A stretch of 64,000 nt of DNA from Capronia americana (Eukaryota > Ascomycota > Eurotiomycetes > Chaetothyriales > Herpotrichiellaceae). The translations under genes and the position numbers were made by a program. Shown one piece after another: positions 1 to 9,661 of the stretch. The notes beneath the pieces were generated by a model. The model saw only the letters and a list, made by a program, of their open reading frames with translations. It did not search any database and was not told where the DNA came from. The stretch's first letter is position 1, and each line of letters starts with the position of its first letter. The DNA is taken from NCBI GenBank assembly GCA_016110215.1, contig JADWQD010000013.1:744001-808000 (forward strand), read 5' to 3'.

Positions 1-585
1 GTCGAAAAAATATTTCAAGAGGAAGCCCAGGGTCTCGTTTGACTGCAGTCTGGAAGGAACAAAGTCGCAGGTGGCATTGCTGGCCATCGGGGAACGCAGC
101 CCTACCATGCTCGTATCTAAGGAGTGGAAAGGCTCGTTTGCCTCAGAGAAGTTGATGGTTGGGCTAGGTGAATGAGCCGACCCCGGTGGGTTGGTCCTCA
201 GTGATTGAACAATCTCGCGCCTTGCACTGGGTTACAGCGTTAACACTGGGTCTCCAGCTCGTCAAGGTGGCATACTGTGTAAGGGCATCCAGTCTCGTAT
301 TCGTCGAGTGACCTGCTGGACCCCGTGGTATCCGCCGTCCACGACGCCCCGATGCTGCGAACACGCATATGCGACCTCTGCTAGATGTGCAGCTTCGACA
401 AGGCTTTTCGCCGCTGCACTGTCACGGAGCATCAGCAAGCATTCTTCCTCTGAGGCAATAATGACCTACTCGAATTTTCCGTCTTTTGCATTCGGTGCTG
501 CTCAGTGATGCATCGTATCAGCACGGTGAGGAGGGTCAGAGGTGGTCGCTGTATCTACTCACCAGGCTTGACTTGCATATTTCAT
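1..585 (-). CDS. Zn2Cys6 transcription factor, N-terminal part, cut by window edge
   Basis: N-terminus of a fungal zinc-cluster regulator, spread over four small exons: 585-563, 497-470, 418-276 and 226-1 (open at the edge). Splicing joins the cluster CTECKRRKIRC to CSGEKPCRSC, with cysteines at residues 8, 11, 18, 24, 27 and 35 and spacing C-x2-C-x6-C-x5-C-x2-C-x7-C. A linker rich in Arg, Ser and Pro follows, then the start of the regulatory region (SNETLGFLLKYFFD). All three introns have GT..AG ends (donors GTGAGT, GTAGGT, GTATGC) and keep frame. The first ATG is 585-583. Such proteins bind DNA in the nucleus; the target is unknown. Because it is upstream of the P450 on the same strand, it might regulate that gene, but this is only proximity. 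The family call is firm; a longer 5' end is possible. Confidence 0.85.
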
Positions 586-1246
586 CCTCTGACCCGGGTG
601 TAGCGGGTCTGGGTTGTTGGACGTGGTACAATATTGGTGCGAATTGGCCGAACTTGGACTTTCCATGGCTAACCTGTTTGTCTGCGATGCTCCCAGATTC
701 TCAAAAAGTACGTAGCCTCAAATTCTCACAGAAGCAGTCGAAGTCAAGCGCAACTTCTGTATTACTCATTACTCCACTTCTAGGTGGTTTAGGGCCAAGG
801 CGGCCAATATCCTCCGGCAAGAGCATCGGCATTGGTGGCACCCCCTCTGGCAAAGTTTCGCGACTTCACTTTGGCTTCACTTTGGCTTCATGGTCTTACT
901 GCATTGCGAGTACGCTCGATTCAAATGATTCCGACAACCCTGTCTTGCCCGTCCAAAGTTCTACAGTGAACTACGTACGTCATGACTGGGTTTCAATGTG
1001 GGTTTTGCGAGAGACTGACAGTTGACTGACTGTCCAAACGGTACAGTACCGGGGTGGCAAGACCCTGCACCTACCTAGGTAAGGACAAGGTATTGAATCG
1101 ACAGTCATAGTAAGTGTGAGTTATGCCCAAGCTACTTCGTACCGAAATTCAGTCGTTGTACTACAGAGCAAACATAGTCAGGAGCAACTGCTTTGCCTGC
1201 TTATGAGATAATACAGAGTATAAACGACTCACCTCCCTCACGCTCC
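586..1246. other. Intergenic, 5' flank of the zinc-cluster gene
   Basis: No coding frame holds up on either strand. It should carry the promoter of the leftward regulator and the 3' end of the P450. The palindromic motif CTACCTAGGTAAGG lies near 1070-1083; a near copy (ATACCTAGGTAAGG) is upstream of the SDR gene at about 20279. Confidence 0.5.
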
Positions 1247-2944
1247 TTATGCCTTCTCCCTACGCACGACGTTGACCACAACTTCACCTTTCTTCACTTC
1301 TCCGACACGTTCAAACTGTTCAGGTCTTGGTCAGTACTCTGTCTTCCACGTGAAGCATCAAGAATATCCTCAGTAGTGCGCTGACTGACCTTGAATTGAG
1401 CCATCAGAGTGGCCACAACCTTAAAAAACTCGAGAAAAGCGATGTTTTTTCCGATGCAACTCCTCGATCCCTGCCCGAATGTCATATCCGATCTGTCCAT
1501 GAGCTTCCTCCGTTCGAGGTACGCCTCGGTCGTCTCGTCCTTGCGTTGTATCCAGCGCTCAGGCCTGTACTCGTCGGCGTCGGCGCCGTACACACGGACG
1601 TCTTGATTGATCGCGCCAGCTGCACACCCTATGTTCGTGTTGGGCGGGATTCGCACACCATTGGGAAGCTCCAACCCGACGGCACCTGTTACTCTTTGCA
1701 GATTGAACGACGTCGAAGAGTGAAGGCGATACGCCTCCCGGATCGTTCCTTCGAGATAAGGCAGGTTTTTGACGTGGTCATACGAGGCTGGCAGACGACA
1801 TTGAGCTTGCTGAAGTTCGGCATACAGTTTGTCCTGAGAGTCTGGATGCGTCGCGAGATATCGACATAGTTCATCGAACGCGGAGGACGGGCTCAGGCCC
1901 CCAGCAATCAGGTTACCCGAGGTCGTGATGAGGACTTGCTTCTCGTCCATGAGACGGGGATATCCTGCATGTGTGGCGACAAAGTGCGAAAGCAGATCCG
2001 GTCGCGGCTGGTCTTCAGGATCCGGGGTTCGCAGCCGGGCTTGAACGGTACCACGAACGACCTTCATGAACGGTGACGGGCGTGTCTTTCGCATGAGCGG
2101 ATTGTCCTGGAAGACCTTGTGCAGCCACGGCATCTGCGAGACCAAGCCGGTGTAGAATCCGAACGCTCGAACCCTCTGGATGAGACCATACGAGTCATGA
2201 CCGTCCCCCTGCATTGACCCCAGTGGCTCACCCATTGTGATTTTGGAAACAACATCAAAGCAGTCTTGACGGAAATGTCAGCCAACGATATCGATGACCG
2301 GGTTTCCGTGCGGTATGTTCACCCACAGTAATGGCACCATAGGCTCAAATTCATTGGCTTATGTGCGAAGGCATGCTCGTTGCAGACCTCGACAAACCGA
2401 TTGACCATGTCATCGACATACGGCTCATAGCCTTTAAGCGAAGTCATCGAATAGGCGTTCGACACGAGTTTGCGATATTGCGAGTGCGTCTTCTCGTCTG
2501 GAATGCTCAGCAGACTGGTTGACACTCCGGCCTGTCGGAATGGAACATAGGCATTGCCCTGAGTATCACCATCAGTGTCAGCACTTATTGTGACGAAGCA
2601 ATGCCCCTTGCCTTGTCCAACTTCGATCGTACTCCATAGATTGCTGGCACTGCCGCTGGATCGAAAACGGTGACGGAGCGAGGGCCGGTCCTGACAACGT
2701 CTCCATATCGTGCCTGAAGACCACGCTGCACGCCGACCTTGTTGTGGAAACGAATGCCTCTCCAGGCAATATACAAGGACCAGGCGTCGGTATACCGGGC
2801 TAAGAACGGCCCTGGAATGTGTGAAAGACCTGCCTGCCTGCTATTCAGCACCAGGAAAGAACACAGTAAGATGAGGCCAATCGAAGTGACCAGCAGCGCC
2901 CACTGGGCGGCACCGTCGGGGTGAAAAGCTACAAGAAAGTCCAT
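1247..2944 (-). CDS. Cytochrome P450 monooxygenase
   Basis: A 502-residue microsomal P450 in four exons: 2944-2612, 2558-2327, 2264-1390, 1315-1247; all phases agree. The N-terminal membrane anchor (about residues 15-35) is followed by HIPGPF. The K-helix ExxR is EAYR (365-368), then PERW, and the heme loop FGQGSRSCIG has its ligand Cys at about 458. The I-helix reads IAGGLSPSS near 309, so the usual acid/Thr pair of AGxDT is missing. The first intron (2611-2559) is best read as GC-AG (GCAAGG..CAG), because the available GT donors break the frame or follow a stop. The last intron (1389-1316) restores the tail FKFERVGEVKKGEVVVNVVRREKA; without it the end would be unlike a P450. Substrate unknown. 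The same-strand zinc-cluster gene lies downstream, its start about 660 bp beyond this gene's stop. Confidence 0.9.
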
Positions 2945-3527
2945 TTCTCGATCTCACGATTCTCGGTATTGGTCACATCTGCCTAAGCGTTCACTGTTCA
3001 CGCAGGACTCTGATCGCTTATATTTATATGTGCCATCTACACTTGTCATAGGAAGCCGATCTGAGGGGTGTTGAGAGATTCAACGCCGTAAGGCATGGCA
3101 AAGACTGCTGTTGTCTCGCACTGATGGGTTGGAGTTGGTTGGCCTCGCGATCTGCACAGAGACGGAATATGCAGGGCGACGGCATTCGGGTAAATGCGAG
3201 CCTCGGCCTTTTGGTCCTGCTCCCGCACTTCGAAATTATGCATCATCTGAATCGCTTGCCCTCCGCTTGGCTGTTGCGTTCTCCCAGTCACTCCCTGACG
3301 GTGATGCCATCTCGTCATTCGCAGAGCAAGAAGCCCTTGGCCACGACGCCTCTACACCCTAATGACAGTCCAACACGAGGACTTGTGGGGGTAAGCTCTC
3401 TACAACCACGCCTCCTCAGACTAGGCTGATCGCCTGATCAAGCCCTGGAACGCCTCAGAGCTGTCCTATGCACAGCCATCATGAAGAACGTGATCTCCAC
3501 AGGTCTGACCGCATGTTGGTTCTTGAA
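2945..3527. other. Intergenic
   Basis: Holds the P450 promoter (TATATTTATATG near 3018) and the 3' flank of the kinase gene. Short open frames at 3046-3429 on both strands have no recognisable protein features and are taken as chance. Confidence 0.5.
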
Positions 3528-5069
3528 TCAAGAGACGGGTGGATTTCGCAAACAGTCCCAGACCCCCGGGTCGACATATTGGGCAAAGATCCCAGAATTC
3601 AACTTCCGAAACGATTCATAAATTCTCCCACGAAATTCCGGCGGAGACCGCCAATAAGCCTGATACAGTCCCTCGCATTTGAAGATATGCTCGTTCTCTG
3701 GGAACAGACTGAAGTTGAGGACGAACCGCTGCAGAGGTGGAGGCTCGGACGGCAAATCACTGTTTTTGAGCCCCGGTCAGCAATTGATATGAGATCCAAC
3801 CGTCGCGTTTGCCGACATGCGACTCACTCACCGCTTAGGGTCGTTCAAAATAGCTTCAATGTTATCAAGAGCCCTGACACGTCTTTCGGGCTCTCGGACG
3901 AGGGTGAGCCGCGCGATTTGCATCGCTGGCTCTGCGATCGACTCTCTTGACTCAACATTGTGGGTATCCTGAAAATGAGCACCAAGCCGCTGCACGGCAA
4001 CATCTACCAAATCGCCAGACAGCTTTGCAGCCCGCAGGTCCGGCACCATCTGTGTCGGCGACACGCCATCCAACGCTATATAGCATGCAAGGAGGCCAAA
4101 GGAATACACATCACGGGCAGCACGGTATTGCGGATGGTCCAGTGACGGGGACGGGGACGGACACTGGGCATCTGTTGTCCACGGATCAGGATCATCAAGA
4201 CATTCGGGCGCATTCCACTCCGAGGTCCCGCCCCGTGGTCTGGCATCAGGCAAGGGTGCGCGCTGGCCAGCGTCGGTAAAGGTGACCATTCCTGCGAAAC
4301 CGAAATCCGCGATCTTGGCGACAAGGCCACACGGTGAGCTCTGACTAGGGAATATGAGAATGTTCCGTGGCTTGAGATCCGCGTGGACGAGATCATGGGC
4401 ATGCAAAGCCGCCACACCGTTGGCGATGCCTGCGATCAACGTCTTCGCTGTGTGGAAGGGCAGACTTGCTGGCCTGTTTGGATTGTGGGCCGTGTCGAAG
4501 AAATGTTGCAAATCGGGGAATTGTTCATGTGCGAGTTCGACGACGAGGCCTGGTTTTGCGGGCACGGAGTTCACATCCACAGTTCCGCAGGCGGGGTCTT
4601 GGAAACACACCGCCATAAGCTTTGTGATGTTTGGATTGGCGTTCAAGGACGGTCGGGACATGATCTGCAGCTCGAAGAGGAGGTCGACCATCGCCTTTCG
4701 GTATGCAACTTCGGCGGACTGGACTGCTGGCCAGGTCTTGCGCAGGTATTTCACCGCCACGCGACGGCCCAGCCACGTGCCGGGATGCACTTCCATGGTG
4801 GCACCATGATTGATCCTGCCGCGGTCCTCGAGGCTATCGAGCGTAAGATCTTCTGGCCGGGCGATTGGCACTTTGTTGCGACCGACAACCCTGAGGAAAC
4901 GAAGCTCTACATTTTCTAGGTCGGGTTGGCCCCGTTGCCATGTAGTTCGCCGAAGTTGCTTTGGTTGTGCCGGCCCTCTCTTCTGCGGTAAGGCGGTGTT
5001 GGTACTTGCAGACGAGGCCGGACCAGCGTATGGCGGTAAGGCTCCGAGCTCAGTGGAGCCGGATGACAT
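3528..5069 (-). CDS. Serine/threonine protein kinase-like protein
   Basis: A 489-residue kinase-fold protein in two exons (5069-3832, 3759-3528). The intron begins GTGAGT and ends CAG, and exon 2 adds a conserved-looking C-terminal 77 residues. The Ser/Pro/Gly-rich N-terminus (1-85) is probably unstructured. Kinase landmarks: VAVKYL with the ATP-binding Lys at about 107, a Glu at about 133 in the alpha-C helix, VHADLKPRN as the catalytic loop (about 228-236), DFG at 255-257, and GTSEWNAPE as the activation-segment end. HRD is HAD, so the regulatory Arg is absent while Asp and Asn remain: probably an active non-RD kinase. ATG 5069 is the first good start in the frame; an upstream in-frame GTG was not used. 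The substrate is unknown. Confidence 0.85.
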
Positions 5070-5543
5070 ACCAACTGTGACTGGACTCAGGTCGCGATGG
5101 TCTGGAGTACTCGTACGGGGCACGAGGTTCTCGTCTCCTCCCTGTTATGGATACGCGTGAGATTGCACGTAAATCCTTGTGGAATGTCTCTGTTTAAGAG
5201 CCATCTTTCCGTGGTCGTGAGGTTTGCTGGAAGCCGGCTGCGCAAAGTCTGGGCCAAACTAAGCGAACCAATGCAGCCAGCCTTGAAAGAATGGCATGCG
5301 CGCCTCCCGCCGACGCGAATCTCGCAATCTCCAACACCGATCATGAGTATGTGCCCCAACCCCGTCCTCGAAATTTCTGCCTTCGTATGTAGAGTGTGCC
5401 TTTCCCTCGACTGGCCGAGACTGTGGGATACGGAGGCGGCGAGTAAATTTGATCTATTAATGTCCCAAGGCTACAGATTCCGAATTTACAAGCAGCAAGA
5501 GAGTTCCTCACGCGAAAGCCTCCAAATGCAAACCTTTCAAACT
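5070..5543. other. Intergenic between two leftward genes
   Basis: Kinase promoter and glycosyltransferase 3' flank. I see no gene or repeat here. Confidence 0.45.
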
Positions 5544-6801
5544 TCAAGAGTCAGGCCATTGATCGTCATAATTCGTGTCGCCTCGCAAAATCTTGTTCAT
5601 GTTCAACCTGACGCTCCACCTGATATTCAAGGTGCGCGCACTGTCACGATATGGGCTGCTTGGCGCAGATATGTCGCTATCGCTTTCAGTAGAACCCTCG
5701 CGTCTGTAGTGATCGAAGAGTTGCGGGAGGACACCAAAACAGAGGTGTCCGCTGCTTCCCTCTAAGCCAGCGCACCAACCGCGGAGCATGTTGTCGAAAG
5801 GGCCAGTTAGACGGTTGATTCCCAAGTCGTTCAATATTCCTCGAGCTCCGGTCTGAGAGACAGCATATGCTAACGAGCAGGTGCCTTCTGTTTGCTGCAT
5901 TAAAATCCGGGTGTGCTGAGGGTAGGCTGACATCGGAGAAAGCGCTGCCTCCTCAAAGGACTTCAGATACTTGACTTCTGGCACAGTCTCATCGTTCTCC
6001 ATGATCACAAGGCCGGCCCTTCCGGGAATGTTCATTCCGCAGTGACCGAGCCACAGGACATCCCATCCCTCTCCATACGGGGAATTCTTTACCTGAGTGG
6101 GCTGTAAGTCGCGAAAATTTACCTTATCCGAAGAGGCGAGAGTATGGAGAGATCGAGAAGCCGCCGCAAAACGGTCGAGTGAAGTACGTAAACGGATGTC
6201 CCAGTCTACGTCGTCCTCAATTATCAGCGCGGTCGATGCTCCGGTCTCGACAACTCTGTTGCAAGTCAGGAGGGTATTCAGGTAACGGTTATCTTCAATG
6301 TGAGACACACCTTCGGATTGCGTTGATGTGTGCTCGCCAACTTCCGATAGACCCAGGGTTCAGATCCTGGTTGAAATTTGGAGGCATTACCTTGGCTGGA
6401 ATCTTGTCTCCATGGATGCCGTCGATGAACTCCACTGTAATGTTGGAAAATGCAGTGGCAAGAACCAACCCATCGCGATGATCGGAACGTTCCGGCAAGT
6501 TGATAGCAAATATTCTCTCGAACTATGGTGGAATTAGATTAGCGAGAAATGCAATGCTGAAATAACGGACTCCTAGAGCCGCGTTCGCGATGAGCTGAGA
6601 GGACAGACTGAGGGAGGGAGGAAGGAATGAATGAATGTGGGCAGCGGATTCACCGGCGCCGGGGCCTGGAAATGGCTGTCGAGGACCAATGCGATGAAAG
6701 GCGAAGATAACCAGATGACCCGCCGGGCTGGGTGTTGAAGCAAGGCAGAGCAAAACTTGCTGGCCATGTCGAGCCGATGGCAAAGATCGCAAACGTTTCA
6801 T
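5544..6801 (-). CDS. Glycosyltransferase family 25-like protein
   Basis: Resembles fungal GT25 proteins (LPS glycosyltransferase/procollagen galactosyltransferase fold). Exons: 6801-6571, 6522-6311, 6255-5544, giving 384 residues. Splicing yields ALGFERIFAINLPERSDHRD, the usual NATLGF..LPER.D.RD entry of the family, then SWRAHINAIRRVVETG and ALIIEDDVDWD (about 158-168), the acidic metal/nucleotide-sugar motif. Later blocks (WDVLWLGHCG; GTCSLAYAVSQTGAR; PFDNMLRGWC) are also typical. Donors are GTCCGT and GTGTGT. The first exon is the weak part: ATG 6801 gives an Arg-rich start without a convincing membrane anchor, and an alternative start near 6766 with an extra intron is possible. Donor sugar and acceptor are unknown; family members usually work in the secretory pathway. 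Confidence 0.8.
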
Positions 6802-7507
6802 TCAACGGACGTTGTTCGGAACTACATAGTGACATAGGCCTTGCTTGGGTTGTAAGCTCGACGCTGTCCGGTCTGGTGATAGGAGGTTTGTACCTTATGC
6901 TCTTGGATATTACACTCAGTGAAGCAAGTGAAGTTGAGTTGGGAAGCGGATTGCGATCAGACCCGACAATCGGGATCTATTTAGGATACAACACAAAGAT
7001 CTCAACTGTATGAAATGGACTCGAGGGATAAAGTTAACAACAGGTCGATCAGGCTTAGGTGACCTTACTGGGCCATATGGTCGAGGATAATTTGTTATGT
7101 AGCATTCCATGTGCTTCCATTTTGTACTTTTTTATAGCCTATTGTGTTTCACCTTCAAGGGTGCAGTCTAATCTTATCCTTTTCTTTTCGCCTTGGCCTG
7201 GAAGATACTGAAAGGAATCAGCTCTTTGTATGTGTACCAGTATATAGAAATGTGTCAAAATGGGCAAATGTTTGAAGTTTGATGAAGTGCTTGGGGCAAT
7301 TCGGGGAAACTGAGGGTCTCGAAACCAGCGCCTCCTCTGTGCATCTGCCTCAGGGTCAGTCTCAGCCTCAGACTACAGTGGTGATTATACTCGTACAGGA
7401 ACTATTAGTTTCTTTAGTTGTCAGTGGAGATCTACAGTACAGTACGCCATAGCGTCAATTGAACCAATGCACCTCCATTCGAGGCCGGAACCAAGGCACT
7501 TCCAGAC
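6802..7507. other. Intergenic between divergent genes
   Basis: Shared upstream region of the leftward GT25-like gene and the rightward HeLo-pseudokinase gene. Contains T-rich stretches near 7120-7200, but no coding frame or clear repeat. Confidence 0.45.
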
Positions 7508-9166
7508 ATGGTAGATGGCGGAGTGGGGATTGCCGGGCTTGTCCTCGCCCTCCCCGGCCTGGTCGACCTCACCATCAAGTACATTCGAGCCATCGACCAT
7601 AAGATAGCCATCTATCGAAATGCGGGCGACTATCTCGCGGACTCTCTGCAGGAACATGACATCCAAACGAGCCAGCTCGAGGTATGCCTCGGTTTCGTCA
7701 AGACCGCGTCGGCCTCGTTCCCTGCGGAGCTCGAAACCCTCGTCCGAAAGGCCCTGGCTCGACTGACGAGGGCGCTTGAGATCGCGTTGGCCTCGCTGGA
7801 GGATAACCTTGACGGGGACGACAGGCTCCGAAAATGGCGGTATACCATGTATGGGCGGTCGGAGCTGAAGCGGGATCTGGACCGCGTGGCGCGGGACCAG
7901 CTCCTGTTCTATCGTGCCGTCCAGTGGGCGGTTCTGTCGGGAGGTTCCACCGTCGAAGCACACTTGACTGAGCAGCAGCAACAGCAACATCAGCAACATC
8001 ACCAGGAGGAAGAAGACAGTGGGCCGCTGGCGAGAGTCAAGCGGCTTAAGGATGCAATTAACCTGCGCCTCAAGGGCAATGACAAGGACCAGAACACACC
8101 CGAGATGCTCTTGGACGAGGATGAATTCTCTTCCGCAACTTATCGCGCGCTGCCGCACAGTGAGGTCGGGGTGCTTGCGCTCAACTCGGGGACCCAGGCT
8201 GAGGCTGAGATCGACGGTTCAGATGTCCCCAACCCGATTGCCCTGGTCGAGTACAGACCGTACGTCGAGCAAGACACGAAAAAGATGCGCGACATCGCGC
8301 TTGTGCTGCACCACACCTCCGAGTCGATGGCCATATTGCCGTGCAAGGGGTTTAAAGCCAAGGTTGACGCAGACCCTGCCCGGTTTGAACTCTTCTTTCC
8401 TCTGCCCGCGGGGACCGCCCAACCCCGTACGTTGCGCCATGTCCTGCTCGGAGACGAGAGCCGCTTCGGGGTGCCTTTCTCGCTGTCCTGGCGTCTGGAA
8501 CTCGGGGTTCGCCTCGCGACGGCCATTATGTACGTCCATGCCTCGGGCCTGGTACACAAGAACATCCGCCCGGAGAACTTGATCCTCCTCGCCGATCGGG
8601 GCGGGACGAGCGCCAACGAGCGACCTGCACGTCCACAGAGTAAAACGGCGGGAAAGCTCTATCTCATCGGCTTCGAGTTCGCAAGGAAGGAGGAAGAGGT
8701 GTCGACGAGGACAGGAGACGACGCGTGGTGGAGGAATATATACCGCCACCCCCAGCGTCAGGGCGTCCACCCGGAAATCGACTTCAACATGCTTCACGAC
8801 ATCTACAGCCTGCGAGTCGTCCTCCTGGAGATTGCACTGTGGAGGTCTTTCGTGCTCGAGGAAACCGACCGAGAAACGGGTGAGAAGTCATTCGCCGTCA
8901 ACCGTGATGCTGTCAAGCTTTCCGACAGGAAGACAGGCCGGTTGAAAAGTCCCGAGGAGATCAAAGGCGTGTTTGTTGACAAGGCCATTGATTTCATCCC
9001 CCAGGTTTTTGGCGACCGATATCGAGACATCGTGGTCATGTGTTTGAATTGCTTGGATGACGGCGGTCTGAAGGATATTAGCGACGCAAAGGACGACGAC
9101 GGCATTACGGTTGGGATGGCTTATATCGAGAGGATCCTCACTACGCTTGAGGAGATTGTTGTTTGA
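7508..9166 (+). CDS. HeLo-like domain fused to a pseudokinase
   Basis: An uninterrupted 552-residue protein. Residues 1-150 resemble fungal HeLo/HeLo-like death-effector domains: a Gly-rich hydrophobic first helix (GVGIAGLVLALPGLVDLTIKY), then amphipathic helices. A Gln/His-rich tract (155-166, encoded by CAG/CAA/CAT repeats) links to a kinase-fold C-terminus (about 245-550). That domain is catalytically dead by motif: the HRD-type loop is VHKNIRPEN (350-356, Asp replaced by Asn), and DFG is replaced by IGFEF (387-391). NIYRHPQRQG and DIYSLRVVLLEI fit the activation-segment and F-helix regions. HeLo domains of this class (HET-S, HELLP, plant and animal MLKL) insert into membranes and kill the cell on activation, so a regulated cell-death or allorecognition role is inferred, not shown. 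ATG 7508 begins the hydrophobic helix directly. Confidence 0.85.
   Translation: MVDGGVGIAGLVLALPGLVDLTIKYIRAIDHKIAIYRNAGDYLADSLQEHDIQTSQLEVCLGFVKTASASFPAELETLVRKALARLTRALEIALASLEDNLDGDDRLRKWRYTMYGRSELKRDLDRVARDQLLFYRAVQWAVLSGGSTVEAHLTEQQQQQHQQHHQEEEDSGPLARVKRLKDAINLRLKGNDKDQNTPEMLLDEDEFSSATYRALPHSEVGVLALNSGTQAEAEIDGSDVPNPIALVEYRPYVEQDTKKMRDIALVLHHTSESMAILPCKGFKAKVDADPARFELFFPLPAGTAQPRTLRHVLLGDESRFGVPFSLSWRLELGVRLATAIMYVHASGLVHKNIRPENLILLADRGGTSANERPARPQSKTAGKLYLIGFEFARKEEEVSTRTGDDAWWRNIYRHPQRQGVHPEIDFNMLHDIYSLRVVLLEIALWRSFVLEETDRETGEKSFAVNRDAVKLSDRKTGRLKSPEEIKGVFVDKAIDFIPQVFGDRYRDIVVMCLNCLDDGGLKDISDAKDDDGITVGMAYIERILTTLEEIVV
7972..8008 (+). repeat. CAG/CAA/CAT coding microsatellite (Gln/His tract)
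   Basis: Imperfect trinucleotide run inside the HeLo-pseudokinase gene, encoding a Gln/His-rich linker of about 12 residues between the two domains. Such tracts often vary in length between strains. Confidence 0.8.
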
Positions 9167-9661
9167 GTGGGATATGGATATGAACTCGTTCATGGGAGGA
9201 AACCTTTCGTTCATGGAAGCCCTGGGTGGTGGGAAAGTGATCCCAACAGGGAGGGGGAGGAGGCGATTCACGGGCTTCCTTCTGATGCTCATCTTACTCA
9301 TACCCCATCCTCATTTGCAAATATGAACCGGACAAACCGATGGCTGCAGAAGCTTGAACAGTACTGCCCGAGAGTCATGTCGGGGATAGATGCCGTGGAT
9401 CGGTAGATATGTCCTGAGGGACGACAACGTAGCGCTCCTGCCGCCAGGTTGAAACAATCAGGACAACGAGGTGACTGCTGTAGTCAAAGTACGTGGCTCC
9501 CCACCGGTTCATTGCTCCAAAGTCGAATCGAACTGAACCAACCCGAGCCGATGTATTTTCTATTCTGTATAGCTCATTGACGATGTACTCTACGCCTCCC
9601 GCTCAAGACACGCCATGATGGAAGCGCCTGCTCAATGCAACACCACATTACCCTCGTTCTT
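9167..9661. other. Intergenic between convergent genes
   Basis: 3' flanks of two convergent genes; nothing further seen. Confidence 0.45.

Noticed and set aside
7421..8158. 245-codon antisense frame over the HeLo region
   Set aside because: Includes a Leu run from the antisense of the CAG repeat; no family features, and the sense protein is convincing.
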